Positions 12,143-22,590 of a stretch of DNA of 64,000 bases are shown here, in pieces (position 1 is the stretch's first letter; the number at the start of each line of letters is the position of its first letter). Position numbers and translations under genes: made by a program. Origin of the DNA: Chrysoporthe austroafricana (Eukaryota > Ascomycota > Sordariomycetes > Diaporthales > Cryphonectriaceae). Location of the stretch: the NCBI GenBank assembly GCA_001051155.2, contig JYIP02000008.1, forward strand, positions 1,488,001-1,552,000, read 5' to 3'. The notes below the pieces were generated by a model. The model had not been told where the DNA came from. It made no database searches and was given only the letters and a program-made list of their open reading frames with translations.

Positions 12143-12726
12143 CTAGCTTAATTGTACTTTCATGCCGTGAATGCTCTGTTTCCGATCCATCAACCAGCTC
12201 CATCTCCACCTCCTTCCTCTTCGACTGCCGGTTCTCAACTCCGGCGGTTCCATGCCCTAAACTGTCCAATTATCCGGTTGATCGTCCGAACTCCTGTGAC
12301 CTGCTGCGCTCCTCAGCAGAAGCGTCGTTGGAAGCGTGTTTTGGCCATCACATGACGGATGTCTTCTTCCTCGTCCAGGATTGAATGATTCTTGGATCCG
12401 GTAGCTTTTGAGTTCACGGATTCCCGGGCCATCATATCTTCCCTGGCATACTTCCGGGACGCCCTTCTGCTGTGTCACAGCTGTGTTTTTTGTTCGTAAG
12501 TTTCCCCCTTCTTCCTTGAAGGCGAAGTGATCAGTGCCAAAAGAAGCTCTAATTTCACCGCGGACATTGCGAATGATACGTGAGGTTCAAGAGCCCAAGA
12601 TTCCACAGGTCATAAGAAAGAATTGGAAGACGATTGTCAAATATCGATGTGGTGCTTTTGAGCTCTACCTCCCTAACGCCGACCTCGATGCAAGCTGATG
12701 TGACCCCTCGACCTGACGTGCAGAAC
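12143..12726. other. KRE33 3' flank with disrupted coding-like pieces
   Basis: This contains the terminator side of KRE33 and the disrupted open segment described for 11762-12142. No intact gene can be supported. Confidence 0.4.
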
Positions 12727-15700
12727 CTATTTCTTCGACTTCTTGTGCTTCTTGTGCTTCTTCTCCCCGGACGCCTCATTATACACCTCCTCGGCGGTCT
12801 GCCCGGCCTTCCGTTTCTGCTTGCTGCTCTTGACACTGACCACGGGGTTTGACTTGCCCTTCTTCGAGGCGCTGAGAACCTGCTTCTCGGCCTCCTGCCA
12901 TACGTCATCATTGTCGTCGATCTCGTATCTGCGACAGCACTGTCAGACACAGGCTCCGATCACAGAGCTCAGGGTACGTATGTGGATAGACTTACTGGTC
13001 CAGAGGTAGGGAGTCAATCAGCTCCCTCTGCTTCCTCCGCACCTCCTTCAGCGCCTCATCGCCGCCCTCCTCTAGCTCCTCCTCGAGCGACTGCTGCAGT
13101 GGCACGTATTTGTCATCAACGACCTCATCATCGTGCACGCCAGCCGCATTCTCCCTACTAACACCGATATCGGTGTTCGGCATCTCCGAGTCATAAGCCT
13201 TCGAGACGAGCTTGCCAAAGTGCGCCGTGATCTTCCGTAGGATCTTGATGAACATGGCTAGCAGCTGCGACGACGGCAGAGACAGTTCCTCGGCGATGGC
13301 GTCCATATCTTTCCGCTGGAGGCCGATCGACAGGAGGATAGACTGCTGCACGCCCGTGAGCTTGACATCGTTCTTGATGCGGCGTAGGAAGTAGAGCTCT
13401 GCGATCCGCGGGATCAGGTCCAGAATTACGTGGTAGTCGAGCATGTTGTTTGCGTAGGATTCGAGACGCTTGAGATCATGTGGTGTGAAGCGTTCATCGA
13501 GCTCTCTCTTTGATAGTGCAGCCGGCTGGACCTCATCTAGTGCAGCTCCTGCGTTTGCGCTTTTGTCGATGCTGAGGGCGAGGACGGAGGGGAATGTCCT
13601 GAACTGGTAAGAGAGTAACTCCATGAATCGGCGGTGGAAGTCTCGTGAGAATGCGCCGAGCCAGCTTCTGTCTCCGCTCTTCTCCAACGGCCTGATCATG
13701 ACGGTTGTGTGCTCTCCTGTCAGCTCATTTGCAGTTTGTCTAAGATAGACTGGTGCAAACAGCGACCGCTTCCAGAACTTATGCAATGGCTGGGTCAAGC
13801 CGTAGCTCACACCAACGTAGTCGAGGTTGACTGGCCTACGCTGAGAGAGCACTGAGAATAGGGGCGGCATTTTACTCTGGTCCCTAATCTTGATGTTGTC
13901 TTCCAACAAATTGGCATCGGCCAGCTCTGCGTCCGTCACTCGAGTAATGGTCTCCTCGCTAACCACATCCGCATCCTCGGAGAGATTGGCAAATCTTCCC
14001 TCGTAGTAATCGATTAGAAGCTGCAGAGCTCTTGTGCCGTATCCCATCGAGGCGTAGTCCGGATTCGTTGCGATCCGGACGACCCTAGCTCCCGATAAAG
14101 AGGCGAACTCGTCGTCCTGGAACTGTTGGCTGACCAACCACGGTATCAAATCACCAGCTGGCCGCTGTCCTCTGCTGAGAGAATTTATGACGCTTTGCCG
14201 ACTGATCTTGCCTTCGAGGGAAACTTGTATAACACACAGCGGCTCTGGTAACCGACTGCCCTCCGTCGCGCCAGGTGGCACCAACACAAACAACTCGTGG
14301 GCAGGGGCGTCGCTCATGAGCTGCAAATCGTCGGGGCTGTTCTTGTAGTGACTCGAAACGTATAGAGAAACCATCTGCTGGAGGAACTTTTCGGGGACGG
14401 GGTGGAAGCTGAACAGGGTATCGCGGTTGACGTGGAGCAGTTCGCACTGTGCTGGGTCGGGGCAGCCTTGGCTAAGCTTTGACTTTGGGAGTGTGGCATC
14501 CAAGCAGAGCAGCTTGTTCATCCACCTCTCTACGGAGTCACCTTGCGCGTAACGGATCGGTTCTGAGAGGGTGATCTCCCGTAGTGTCCGGCCACCCAGG
14601 TGCGATGACCCCTGGTCCTTGGATGCCTTGCCCGTCGACCTGTCGGTCACTTCTCCCTCTCCGTTTGTGATGGCGCCTGGTCTCGACTGTTCACGGAGCT
14701 GCTTGATGAGCTTCAGGGACAGGGATCGTCCTGTGCCTTCATAACCGTTGATCGTCGACGCCATGAAGACAAGGTAGGGTCCCATCAGCTTCCGCACTAA
14801 TGGCAGAGGTATCGCAGCAGCCTCGTCGATGACCACCAACTCTGCCTGCCCAAGGACGTGCGCATCCTGCGGTCTTATGTACTGAATAGTTTGTCTGTGG
14901 TCTCGGTGGATGTTGACTCTGACGATGGCCTTGTTGAGCTCTGGGGAGGTCGCCTGGATAATCGAGTAGTCGACGTGATCCATATACCCCAGGGTATCGA
15001 ACCCCTTGAATATGAATTCGAAGAACGTCCTCAGGTTTTCTGGAGAAGGCGATGTAACGAAGATGTTGCTGTACCCGAATGCAACAGCTGCCGCAACAGC
15101 CACGCCCATTGCCGCCGACTTTCCACGACCTCTTGCAGCCGTCAGCGTGACCGTGCTCCTGAGCGTCTTCTCTTGTACGGCCTCGCAGAACGTCAATAGC
15201 GCCTTCGCCTGATCCACCGTCTTGGCGAGGGTTACCAACGATCCGATCGGCTTCGTGTCTTGCAGGCTCTCCTTCATGTCCTCCAGCTCCTGCTGCGACG
15301 CGCTCTTCGGCTGATCGAGATCCGGCGGCGGGAGGGCCTTGACGTCCTTTCCTCCAGATATCGGCAGCACGTTCAGCTCGTCGTCAATCACCAGGCAGGA
15401 ATCGCAGCTGCCCAGCGACAGTATGAAGCGCTCGTTGAACCTCGCCACGACGTCGTCGTAAGCCTCTGTCCTGTACCTGGCATGGACATCCATAGACAGC
15501 GTGTACAGGCTCTTCAAGCTGTTCATCCCCTTGAGAAGCAACACCACCAGTCCGCCTCCCTCGACCGTCTCAATACACCTCGCCAGGATGTTCGGCGTGA
15601 CGGCCTCGAAGTCCTGCAGGATACACATGCCGTAGGTGTTTCCCAGCACCTTGTCCGTCTCCTTGTAGTAGACATATCGGATGTTGTGCAGCGAGACGAA

Positions 15701-16052
15701 CAGCTCGAACGGGTCCTCCGAGTTGGCCTCACGGATGCCCCGCTTGATCTCCTTCTTGATCTTGGCCTCGCGCTTCTTGCGGTGGGAGGTGAAACCGAGG
15801 AGCTTGTTCTTGTAGGCCCAGAGGACGGACTTGTTCTGCTTGATGTCGACGGTCGACAGGATGTAGTGCAGGTGCACGATGACATCCTTGGAGCGGTCGC
15901 CCACGACCACGAAGAACGAGCGCTTCTTTTCCTGGACGTTGTTCCGGATGAGCGCCTGGATGCGCGAGTCTCTGTAGGCGGATTCGAGGTTAGGAACAGG
16001 TCTGGAAAGCTTCGCTGGGTTGGTGGGGGGCTTACACTTGTTTACGCGACAT
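12727..16052 (-). CDS. KRE33: Kre33/NAT10 RNA cytidine acetyltransferase
   Basis: Three exons: 16052-16036 (17 nt, MSRKQ plus GT), 15971-12996 and 12928-12727, giving 1064 residues. The tiny first exon is the only way to make the family N-terminus (MSRKQVDSRIQALIRN...). Order of domains: N-terminal DUF1726-like helicase leader with SFFVVVGDRSKDVIVHLHYI, a RecD-like ATPase with Walker A TAARGRGKSA (about 287) and Walker B VVIDEAAAIP (about 386), a GNAT fold with RIATNPDYASMGYGTRAL (about 644), a tRNA-binding domain, and a Lys-rich tail ending KKHKKHKKSKK. The enzyme makes N4-acetylcytidine in 18S rRNA and tRNAs and is needed for 40S assembly in the nucleolus (family knowledge). All catalytic landmarks are intact. 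Confidence 0.95.
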
Positions 16053-17017
16053 CTTGCCGGTGTACTTTGCGCGCAGAAACCTTTAAGCCCATCCGCTGGC
16101 CGCTTGCTGGTCGACATCGAAAAGCGGGAGGGTCGGGCGCATGCAAGTCTGCGAGACTGCTGCACTTGAACTTTTTGGCCGACGTCGAGAATTTTAGTGG
16201 GGCAAGAGAGCTGCTCGGTGCCGATTCGGCATGTAGAGGTACCTACATTATTCTGTACTCCCTCGAGGACGAGACAGAGACAGACACGCCGTGCATATTC
16301 CACAAGACTTGGGAATTGGATCAAAAGTATAAAGGGTCGGTAAATCTGACTTTGACTATTTCTCTATCTGTACATAGAAGGTAGAAATACCAGTTGTTGC
16401 GCCACAGCAAGCCTGCTCTCAGTTTTGAACACTAGGTAGGTATAAGCTTTTCAACAAGCTGTCTTCGGCAACACTGAGCAAATATTTTCTCTCAAGGGAA
16501 AAGGTCTGTCAACAACTTCCTCGAACGCAACCCAAATGAAGACTAGAACCATGTCCGAGATCTCACCTTGGGACCTCAACCTACCCCTGGATGAATGAAA
16601 CTTGGTGCCGTAAACCCATATACGCACTGCAGGTGCGGGTTCACGCAGCTCACTAGATAGGGCGGAAGCAATGAAAATGGAGTTTGTTTCGTGATAATAA
16701 GTACCTTCTATACGACAGCGCCGAGCAGTGGCGTTGTCCGGTGGTAACACGTCTGAGTTGAGACCAGGAGAGCCACCAGAATAGCATCAATCCAGGTAAC
16801 CCATTCTATAACAAACCCCCAAAACCGACCATGAGATGAATCCCTTTGTGCGAATCTCTAATAAAAGATGCAATTTGTCCATCCAATCCAATTCGCCGGT
16901 CGCCCCGACAAGCTCTCAGAATAGGTGATGGCCCTATGTACACAGAGATGAGAGTTACCCGCCTCCTCGCAGCCCCGTGCGCGCAGCAGTGAGGGACCGA
17001 TGCGTCGAGGTGCGTCT
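16053..17017. other. Intergenic: KRE33 promoter and mS38 3' flank
   Basis: About 965 bp. Open frame continues upstream of KRE33 to about 16324, but it lacks family similarity and reads through the first intron, so I treat it as non-coding leader. Nothing else is recognisable. Confidence 0.5.
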
Positions 17018-18178
17018 CTATGTCCGTCCGTGCTTCAGTCTCTCGTGCCTCAACCTCTTCGTCAGCTTCTTGTACTTCTTCTTCTTCATCTTGAGCTTCC
17101 GCTGCCTCTTGACGCTGATGGCCACCATCGTATTCCGCGGGCGCCGCGCATCCTCGTACCGCAGCTGCCGCAGCGCCATGCGCTCCAGGAAGGTCCGCGG
17201 CTCGGCGGGACCAGCCGAGGCGGAGGCGGAAGAGTCGCTGCCGGACTCGGACTCTTCTATCAGCTCCGGGCTGTGCGCCACGATCTTGACCTCCCCGTTG
17301 CTGTCCGTAGTCTCTTCGATCGTGAACACGGCCTTGTACACGCGCGTCTGTGTGTCCTGATGAGCGTCCTCCTCCGCGGCGTGCTCCTCGGCCTTGACCG
17401 TCTCGGTGTTGGCAGCGGTCTTGGCGGACTCGGGTTGAGGCAGCGGTGGTGGGCGGAAGGGAAGGAACTGGCCCGACATGTTGTTCACCTGCACGGGAAT
17501 GCTCATCTCGGTCCCATCGGCGTTGCGCAGGTCAATCTTCTGCAGTCCGCCATCGTCGTGGTGCGATTCGGGAGCCCCGCCGCCCTGCTGCTGGATGGAG
17601 ATGCTCGCCATGGGCTTCTCGAGGTCCTCGACCGTCCGCGAGATAGTGGTCATCACCTCTGCGGCCTTCTGGCCGCGCGTCGGCGTGGCGAATATCGAGG
17701 CGAAGGCGTCATCGGTAACATTTCTTGGCAGGCCGCGGGTGACGGAGATGGGTCGGTGGAGGGAGAAGAAGGAGGACAGGGCGAGGACTAGAAAAGGGGG
17801 GTTAGCTGGTGCGTGCGCTGGAGTAGAGGAGGCGGGCTGGAGCATCTGGGTGAACGTACAGTCGCTGGGTATGTGCGCGGTGGTAGGCACGCTCGGGTAC
17901 TTGAGCTTCTCAGAGGCATCCTTGGCCTTGCGTTTCCTCTTGTCGCCCGAGGACTTCGCCTCGGCGGTCTTGGTCTCGGCGGCCGGCTGCACCGACTGCC
18001 TCACGGGCGAGTCCTCCGAGCCGCTATCGCGAGACGGTTTGGACGACGAGTATCTCCTCTGCTGGGCCGGTCTGATGGTACGAGTGACGCTGGTCACCGT
18101 GGCGGCTCGGGGGACGTTCGAGAGGAGGGGCGACTGAGGAGCGGTCGCGACCACACGCCGCACCGAGCAGGGCAACAT
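17018..18178 (-). CDS. COX24: Mitochondrial small ribosomal subunit protein mS38 (COX24/AURKAIP1 family)
   Basis: Two exons (18178-17860, 17787-17018) encode 362 residues; the first ATG is used. The N-terminus (MLPCSVRRVVATAPQSPLL, Arg/Ser-rich, no acids) is a mitochondrial targeting sequence. The middle is low-complexity with a conserved SSFFSLHRPISVTRGLP segment. The last 33 residues are the diagnostic part: MVAISVKRQRKLKMKKKKYKK with further basic residues, the mS38 signature that inserts into mitoribosomal RNA. In yeast the homologue is needed for COX1 translation and processing (family knowledge). The protein is much longer than metazoan mS38, as usual in filamentous fungi. Confidence 0.9.
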   Translation of the reverse strand: MLPCSVRRVVATAPQSPLLSNVPRAATVTSVTRTIRPAQQRRYSSSKPSRDSGSEDSPVRQSVQPAAETKTAEAKSSGDKRKRKAKDASEKLKYPSVPTTAHIPSDCTFTQMLQPASSTPAHAPANPPFLVLALSSFFSLHRPISVTRGLPRNVTDDAFASIFATPTRGQKAAEVMTTISRTVEDLEKPMASISIQQQGGGAPESHHDDGGLQKIDLRNADGTEMSIPVQVNNMSGQFLPFRPPPLPQPESAKTAANTETVKAEEHAAEEDAHQDTQTRVYKAVFTIEETTDSNGEVKIVAHSPELIEESESGSDSSASASAGPAEPRTFLERMALRQLRYEDARRPRNTMVAISVKRQRKLKMKKKKYKKLTKRLRHERLKHGRT

Positions 18179-18783
18179 GGTGGTGTCTCGCTAGGGGCCG
18201 GCAGAGGGATCGCGGATGTCGAGAGGTTGAGAAGGTGAGGAGGAGGGGAAGAGAGGGGTGAAGGCTGTTCCGAAACAGGTCGCGATGGCGGGCAGAGGAA
18301 GGTTGGCCCGGTTTGTCGCCTGCAGGTGGCTTTTGGGTCACGGGTTCCAAGGTTGAAGTTCGAAGGCGGCTGATCACCTCAGCGGCAAAGCCTTGTCACA
18401 ATCTGGACCCGCCCGCGGGGGCACGGACCCACTGCGAAGTCGCTCCGGATCGAGGCTGCAGCCGACCGACTCCAAAACACAACTCCTTTATTCTTGTCCC
18501 TATTTCTTCGGGTCTTTGTATGCTTCCTGTTTGTCCTTATCTTTGTGTGTGAAACATAATCACCGGAGACTTCTGGAAAACTTTCTCTGTATTTCCAGTG
18601 CTGAGATTATTACCCTGACCGACTTGATTCCCCCCAGCATTGCCCAAGCTGCCCCAAATAATTTAATCAGTGGTTTTTCTCAGCCCAAACGCCATGCAGA
18701 ATGCGAATAGTTCCCAATCGACTGACTGCTCCAAGAGAGTCTTGAAGTACTTGAGGCCTGGCAAAGGGGCGTAGGGGGCAGCC
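18179..18783. other. Intergenic: mS38 promoter and Ted1-like 3' flank
   Basis: About 600 bp; pyrimidine-rich runs near 18480-18550, no gene recognised. Confidence 0.5.
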
Positions 18784-21061
18784 CTACCCCTTCCAGGTCA
18801 GATATGCCCAATAGCAACCTACCATCCACAGCACCCTCCATGTCGTGGTCCACAGCTCCCGGCCCACAATGCGCAGGTTACTCCTGCTCCCTATTCCTCC
18901 CCTCCTAGAGGCCGAGGCCTTCCACCGAGACTTGCCCGCGTCGTAATAATACTCATCGTCCTCGCCCAGATCAATCTCGATCTTAGGCCCTTCGCCCCAG
19001 CCCCATTTGCTGCGGTTCTTCTCCCGGTTAGAGCTATGCCTCCCCAGTCCCTTGGTATTCCCGCCAGATCTGGGAGGCGCGTTCCGGGCCTGGGCTGCCA
19101 GGCCGTTGCCCTTGATCCCGGGAGTGAAGGACGCGCTCCTATCGCGTGTCCCGGATCGATAGGGTGACGAATGATATGATGATGCTGAAGATCTGTAGCC
19201 ATAGCCGGAAGAGCTCGTGTCTTGGTCTTCTCGCTTTGCCTTGAACACCGGCAGGATTGACCTGCGTTTCTCTGCGTCGAGCGCGAACGGCTGCAGGTTG
19301 AGGATTGGCACCAGAAATGCCCGGATGGTGAGCATGACGAAGCAGACGAACGCAAAGCCGCCGTATCGAGCGTAGGTAGATAGCTGGTTCGGTAGAAGAC
19401 AGAGGTGTGTCTGGAGTGTCCGCGACTGGTCTCCGGATAGCGGCTTTCCTTCATTGTCGATCGGGTTGTAAATACTCATCATGACAAATCCCGGTGTCGG
19501 CACGCCCATGGCCATGCTGATGCTCTTCACCGTGATCTCCTTCACGTTACCCTGGTTTCCGGCGTGCGTGAGTTCGCAGTAGTCGTGATCGTCACCCGAA
19601 AATGCGTGCACTACATTCCCGATCTTCTTCACCAGGTCCACGGAGTCTGCATCGCTCAGCACGTTCTGGTACTGGTAGCCCCTGGACACGGAAATCGCAT
19701 TCCGGTGGTCCACATCCAGCGGCGGGTTCGCGGGCGGCCAATGTTCGCGCATCGGTCCGCATGGCGTTCCTGGCGGTCGGTACAGCGGCACGTGCGAAAG
19801 TAATATCGTTGGAAGTTCAGCTTTGCCCTCCCCTGGATCCAATGTTGGCCTCAGGCTGGAATCCGTCAGAAGGTATTCGGGCATTTCGACCTCTTCGATC
19901 TCCTGCCTCTGTTGAAGCTCCGTTGTTTCGCCGCGCAAGCGTCGTAGCTCTCTCTCGACAGCCTTCCTCTTTGTCAACTGCACCTTATTCAAGAACTCCT
20001 CCGCCGGCTTGTAGATGTCGCTCAAGTCGGCCATTGACTTCTCGTCCGAGCTGCGAGCACTGAGCGACACTGTGTCGACGGAGACGAAGGTGTGATTCGC
20101 GATCACGTCCACACGGTTCAAGTCCCCAAAGAACGCCTCAAATCGATCCCTCACTGGTATCTTGACCTCTGATCCGAACCCGAGATCGTGATTTCCAGGC
20201 AGGCTGGCGATGAGCTTCCTCCCCCTCTGTCCCGGACCAGCTTCTGATCCAGCCAAATTCCACGGGTCGACAAAAAGTTTGTTGAATCTCAAGTACTCTT
20301 TCAACCAGAAATCTTCGCCGTATTTCTGTTTCCACTGCTTCGCATATTCCACCTCGCCCTTCGGCCGGTGATTCCAGCTCGGATCCTCGAATTCTCCATG
20401 GAACGTCTTCCACTCTCTGCCGCCGTCGAAGAGATCGCCCAGAAAGAACACAGTGTCGGGATGTAGCTGCCCCTGAAGTTGATTGTACGATCGGCGCATG
20501 TAGTTGTCGGTGATCGTGACCGTCAACGAGCTGATGGGCCACGGCCGGCCGGGATAGGAGTGTGGATCTATTAGTTGAGGGTCGGCGACGAAGATGAGGT
20601 GGTGCGGCGTTGCTCCTGATGGCTACAGGCAGATGATTGTCAGCCCAGTGCCCGCCCTCCCCCCTCCCCATGCGCGGAAAGCTCTCCGTACTCACCCATT
20701 TCTCCCAATTCTCCCACGCACACCTCTCCACGGTCGTATGAAACACCCACCTCTCCCCCCACAGCAGCACTAACATCCAGACCGCCACTAGGACATGCGG
20801 GAAGCTCAAGAGCCTCTGCGTGGCCAAATTGCTGCGCAGCTGGTGCGCCCCTCGCAGCAGGCAAGCCCATGATCCCCTTTTCCCCCTCGTACTCCAGAAG
20901 CGCAGCAGCGAGTGCCACGATTTTTGAACACCAGCGAAGCAGTCGTCTATAAGGCTCGAGTCGTCGCCGAAGTGCGCGTGACTCTGACGGAGCTTCGAGT
21001 GTACGAAGGAGGAGGGCGAAGAGGAGGCGCCATTGCTGCTGCTGCTGGGGTAGCTAGCCAT
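18784..21061 (-). CDS. Ted1/Cdc1/PGAP5-type metallophosphoesterase (GPI-anchor remodelling)
   Basis: Two exons (21061-20696, 20622-18784) encode 734 residues. Exon 1 gives a Ser-rich N-terminus and a membrane span (about FPHVLVAVWMLVLLWGERW). The junction W|PSGATPHH restores the first metal motif LIFVADPQLID (Asp about 136). Calcineurin-like motifs follow in order: GDLFDGGREW, GNHDLG, LSHVPLYR and GDDHDYC. A second span lies after the catalytic domain (GGFAFVCFVMLTIRAFLVPI), then a long Ser/Arg-rich tail and a final hydrophobic stretch. Family members remove ethanolamine phosphate from GPI glycans in the ER or Golgi, allowing export of GPI-proteins (family knowledge). Whether this is the Ted1 or the Cdc1 paralogue is not settled here. 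Confidence 0.88.
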
Positions 21062-22590
21062 GGCGGGACTGTGCTAGCACCGGCACAAGGGCGGTAAGGT
21101 ACGTTTGTATTGGTCTTAGGACGGAGAGCCCCGATCTAGAGCACGCGGCGAAGGCAGGCGAAAACAAGTGAAGTGGTCGGCTGTGGCGGAGGCGATGCTG
21201 GGAGTCCTCAATGGACGAGCCATGCCTGGCCTGGCTTTGTGTGGCACGCGACACGACACGGGCAAGGCGACAGAACTCCGTACGCGCAGTGCAGATGTCG
21301 ATGACGAAACCTGACCCACAAGCAACGTCGAGCGGGACTACAGGTTGTCTGCGTCCAGACGGGTGGGTGCTCGAACGAGCTCAGAGAGGCGTGGAAGCGT
21401 ATGTGTCAAAAGCAGACGGGTCGGCAAGGGGTCGTTGAAGATGCAGGAAGCATGCAGGTAATCCGAATTAACTTCTGGGGTCCATATGGAGCTTACCTAT
21501 TACTGATCGCTAGCCTAAGCCTCGCTCTTCAATTTCCCGGGGCGCCAAGGTACTGTACCTATACTTTGGGGTCGCCCAAACTCAGTCGGGCTCGAGGTGT
21601 ACTCACCAGCGCGATTCAGCCTCAGAATATCCTTCGACCCATAATCTTCCAGGACAGATATTAATTGCGTTTGTAATCAAGTAAGACAAAATATTGGGCT
21701 CACGGTGAGCAAAAACATATTGCGACACACGTACTCGGTACTTGTATCACGTCCCACCATGACGCTAACCCCTAAGATGGCGAACCAGCCGAATACCGCC
21801 GCGTCCAGACGACTTTCACAGCTCGACTTCTCAGCAGCAGCTAAAAACATGAGCTCATAACCGTGCTTCCATGATTTGTTTTGCGTCTGGCGGGAACCTC
21901 TCACTCATGTCTGTGCCCCAAAAGATCATGGGTGCAAAAAGAAGAGCAGAATAAAAAATGTACCACACCGGGGGTTTTCGCTCATCGTCACGGACTTGAT
22001 TACTAGTATAGCTTTCACAAGTTCAGATTGCTTTCTCGTTATGTGCGGCCGTACGGATTGCATGGTGAAAACTTGCCTCCAAGAGGAAATTTCGGGGGTA
22101 TTGGCCTAGCCCGCTGGCCTGCTCTTTGTATCCTGATTTATTACCTGGCCAAATCAGCCCCCCTCCCTCTCCCTAAGGGCAACATGTGCGTAGAACTGGT
22201 TACGAAGAACAACACCGACATCCCACCAAATGCAGATTTATCTGCATTTGAACAAACTTAAACCATTCCCTTTATCCTGGCCGGGGTACCAAAGCCTCAT
22301 GGCCTGAGACATACTGCCTCTGCATCCCACGCACATCAAAATGTTTCTGTACCTTCAAATCTTGCGCAAGGAGAACAAAATGTCAGCAGGGAGAGCTATC
22401 GTGGTGACGCTCTCCCTGAAGAGAGAGAGAGAACAAAAAAATGTCGTCGGGAACCTGTCCAGCCCCTTTCCTGCTTGACTCTGTTCCGACGTATCAGTTT
22501 TGCTCGTATTCTTCCGGTGCATAGAGATAGTGAGGGTCGGAGGGAGGCAGGGCAAATTCCACAATCCAAATTGAATGCTTGGCAGGTCGA
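21062..22590. other. Intergenic, about 1.5 kb, no gene seen
   Basis: This holds the promoter of the phosphoesterase gene and the 3' flank of the beta-glucosidase. Local AT content rises around 21650-22250. All frames are short and without protein-like composition. Confidence 0.5.

Noticed and set aside
16053..16324. N-terminal extension of KRE33 by 112 residues
   Set aside because: It lacks family similarity; the conserved N-terminus is produced exactly by the 17-nt exon and intron.
15260..16384. 374-codon frame on the + strand opposite KRE33
   Set aside because: A shadow of the KRE33 coding strand; no domain.
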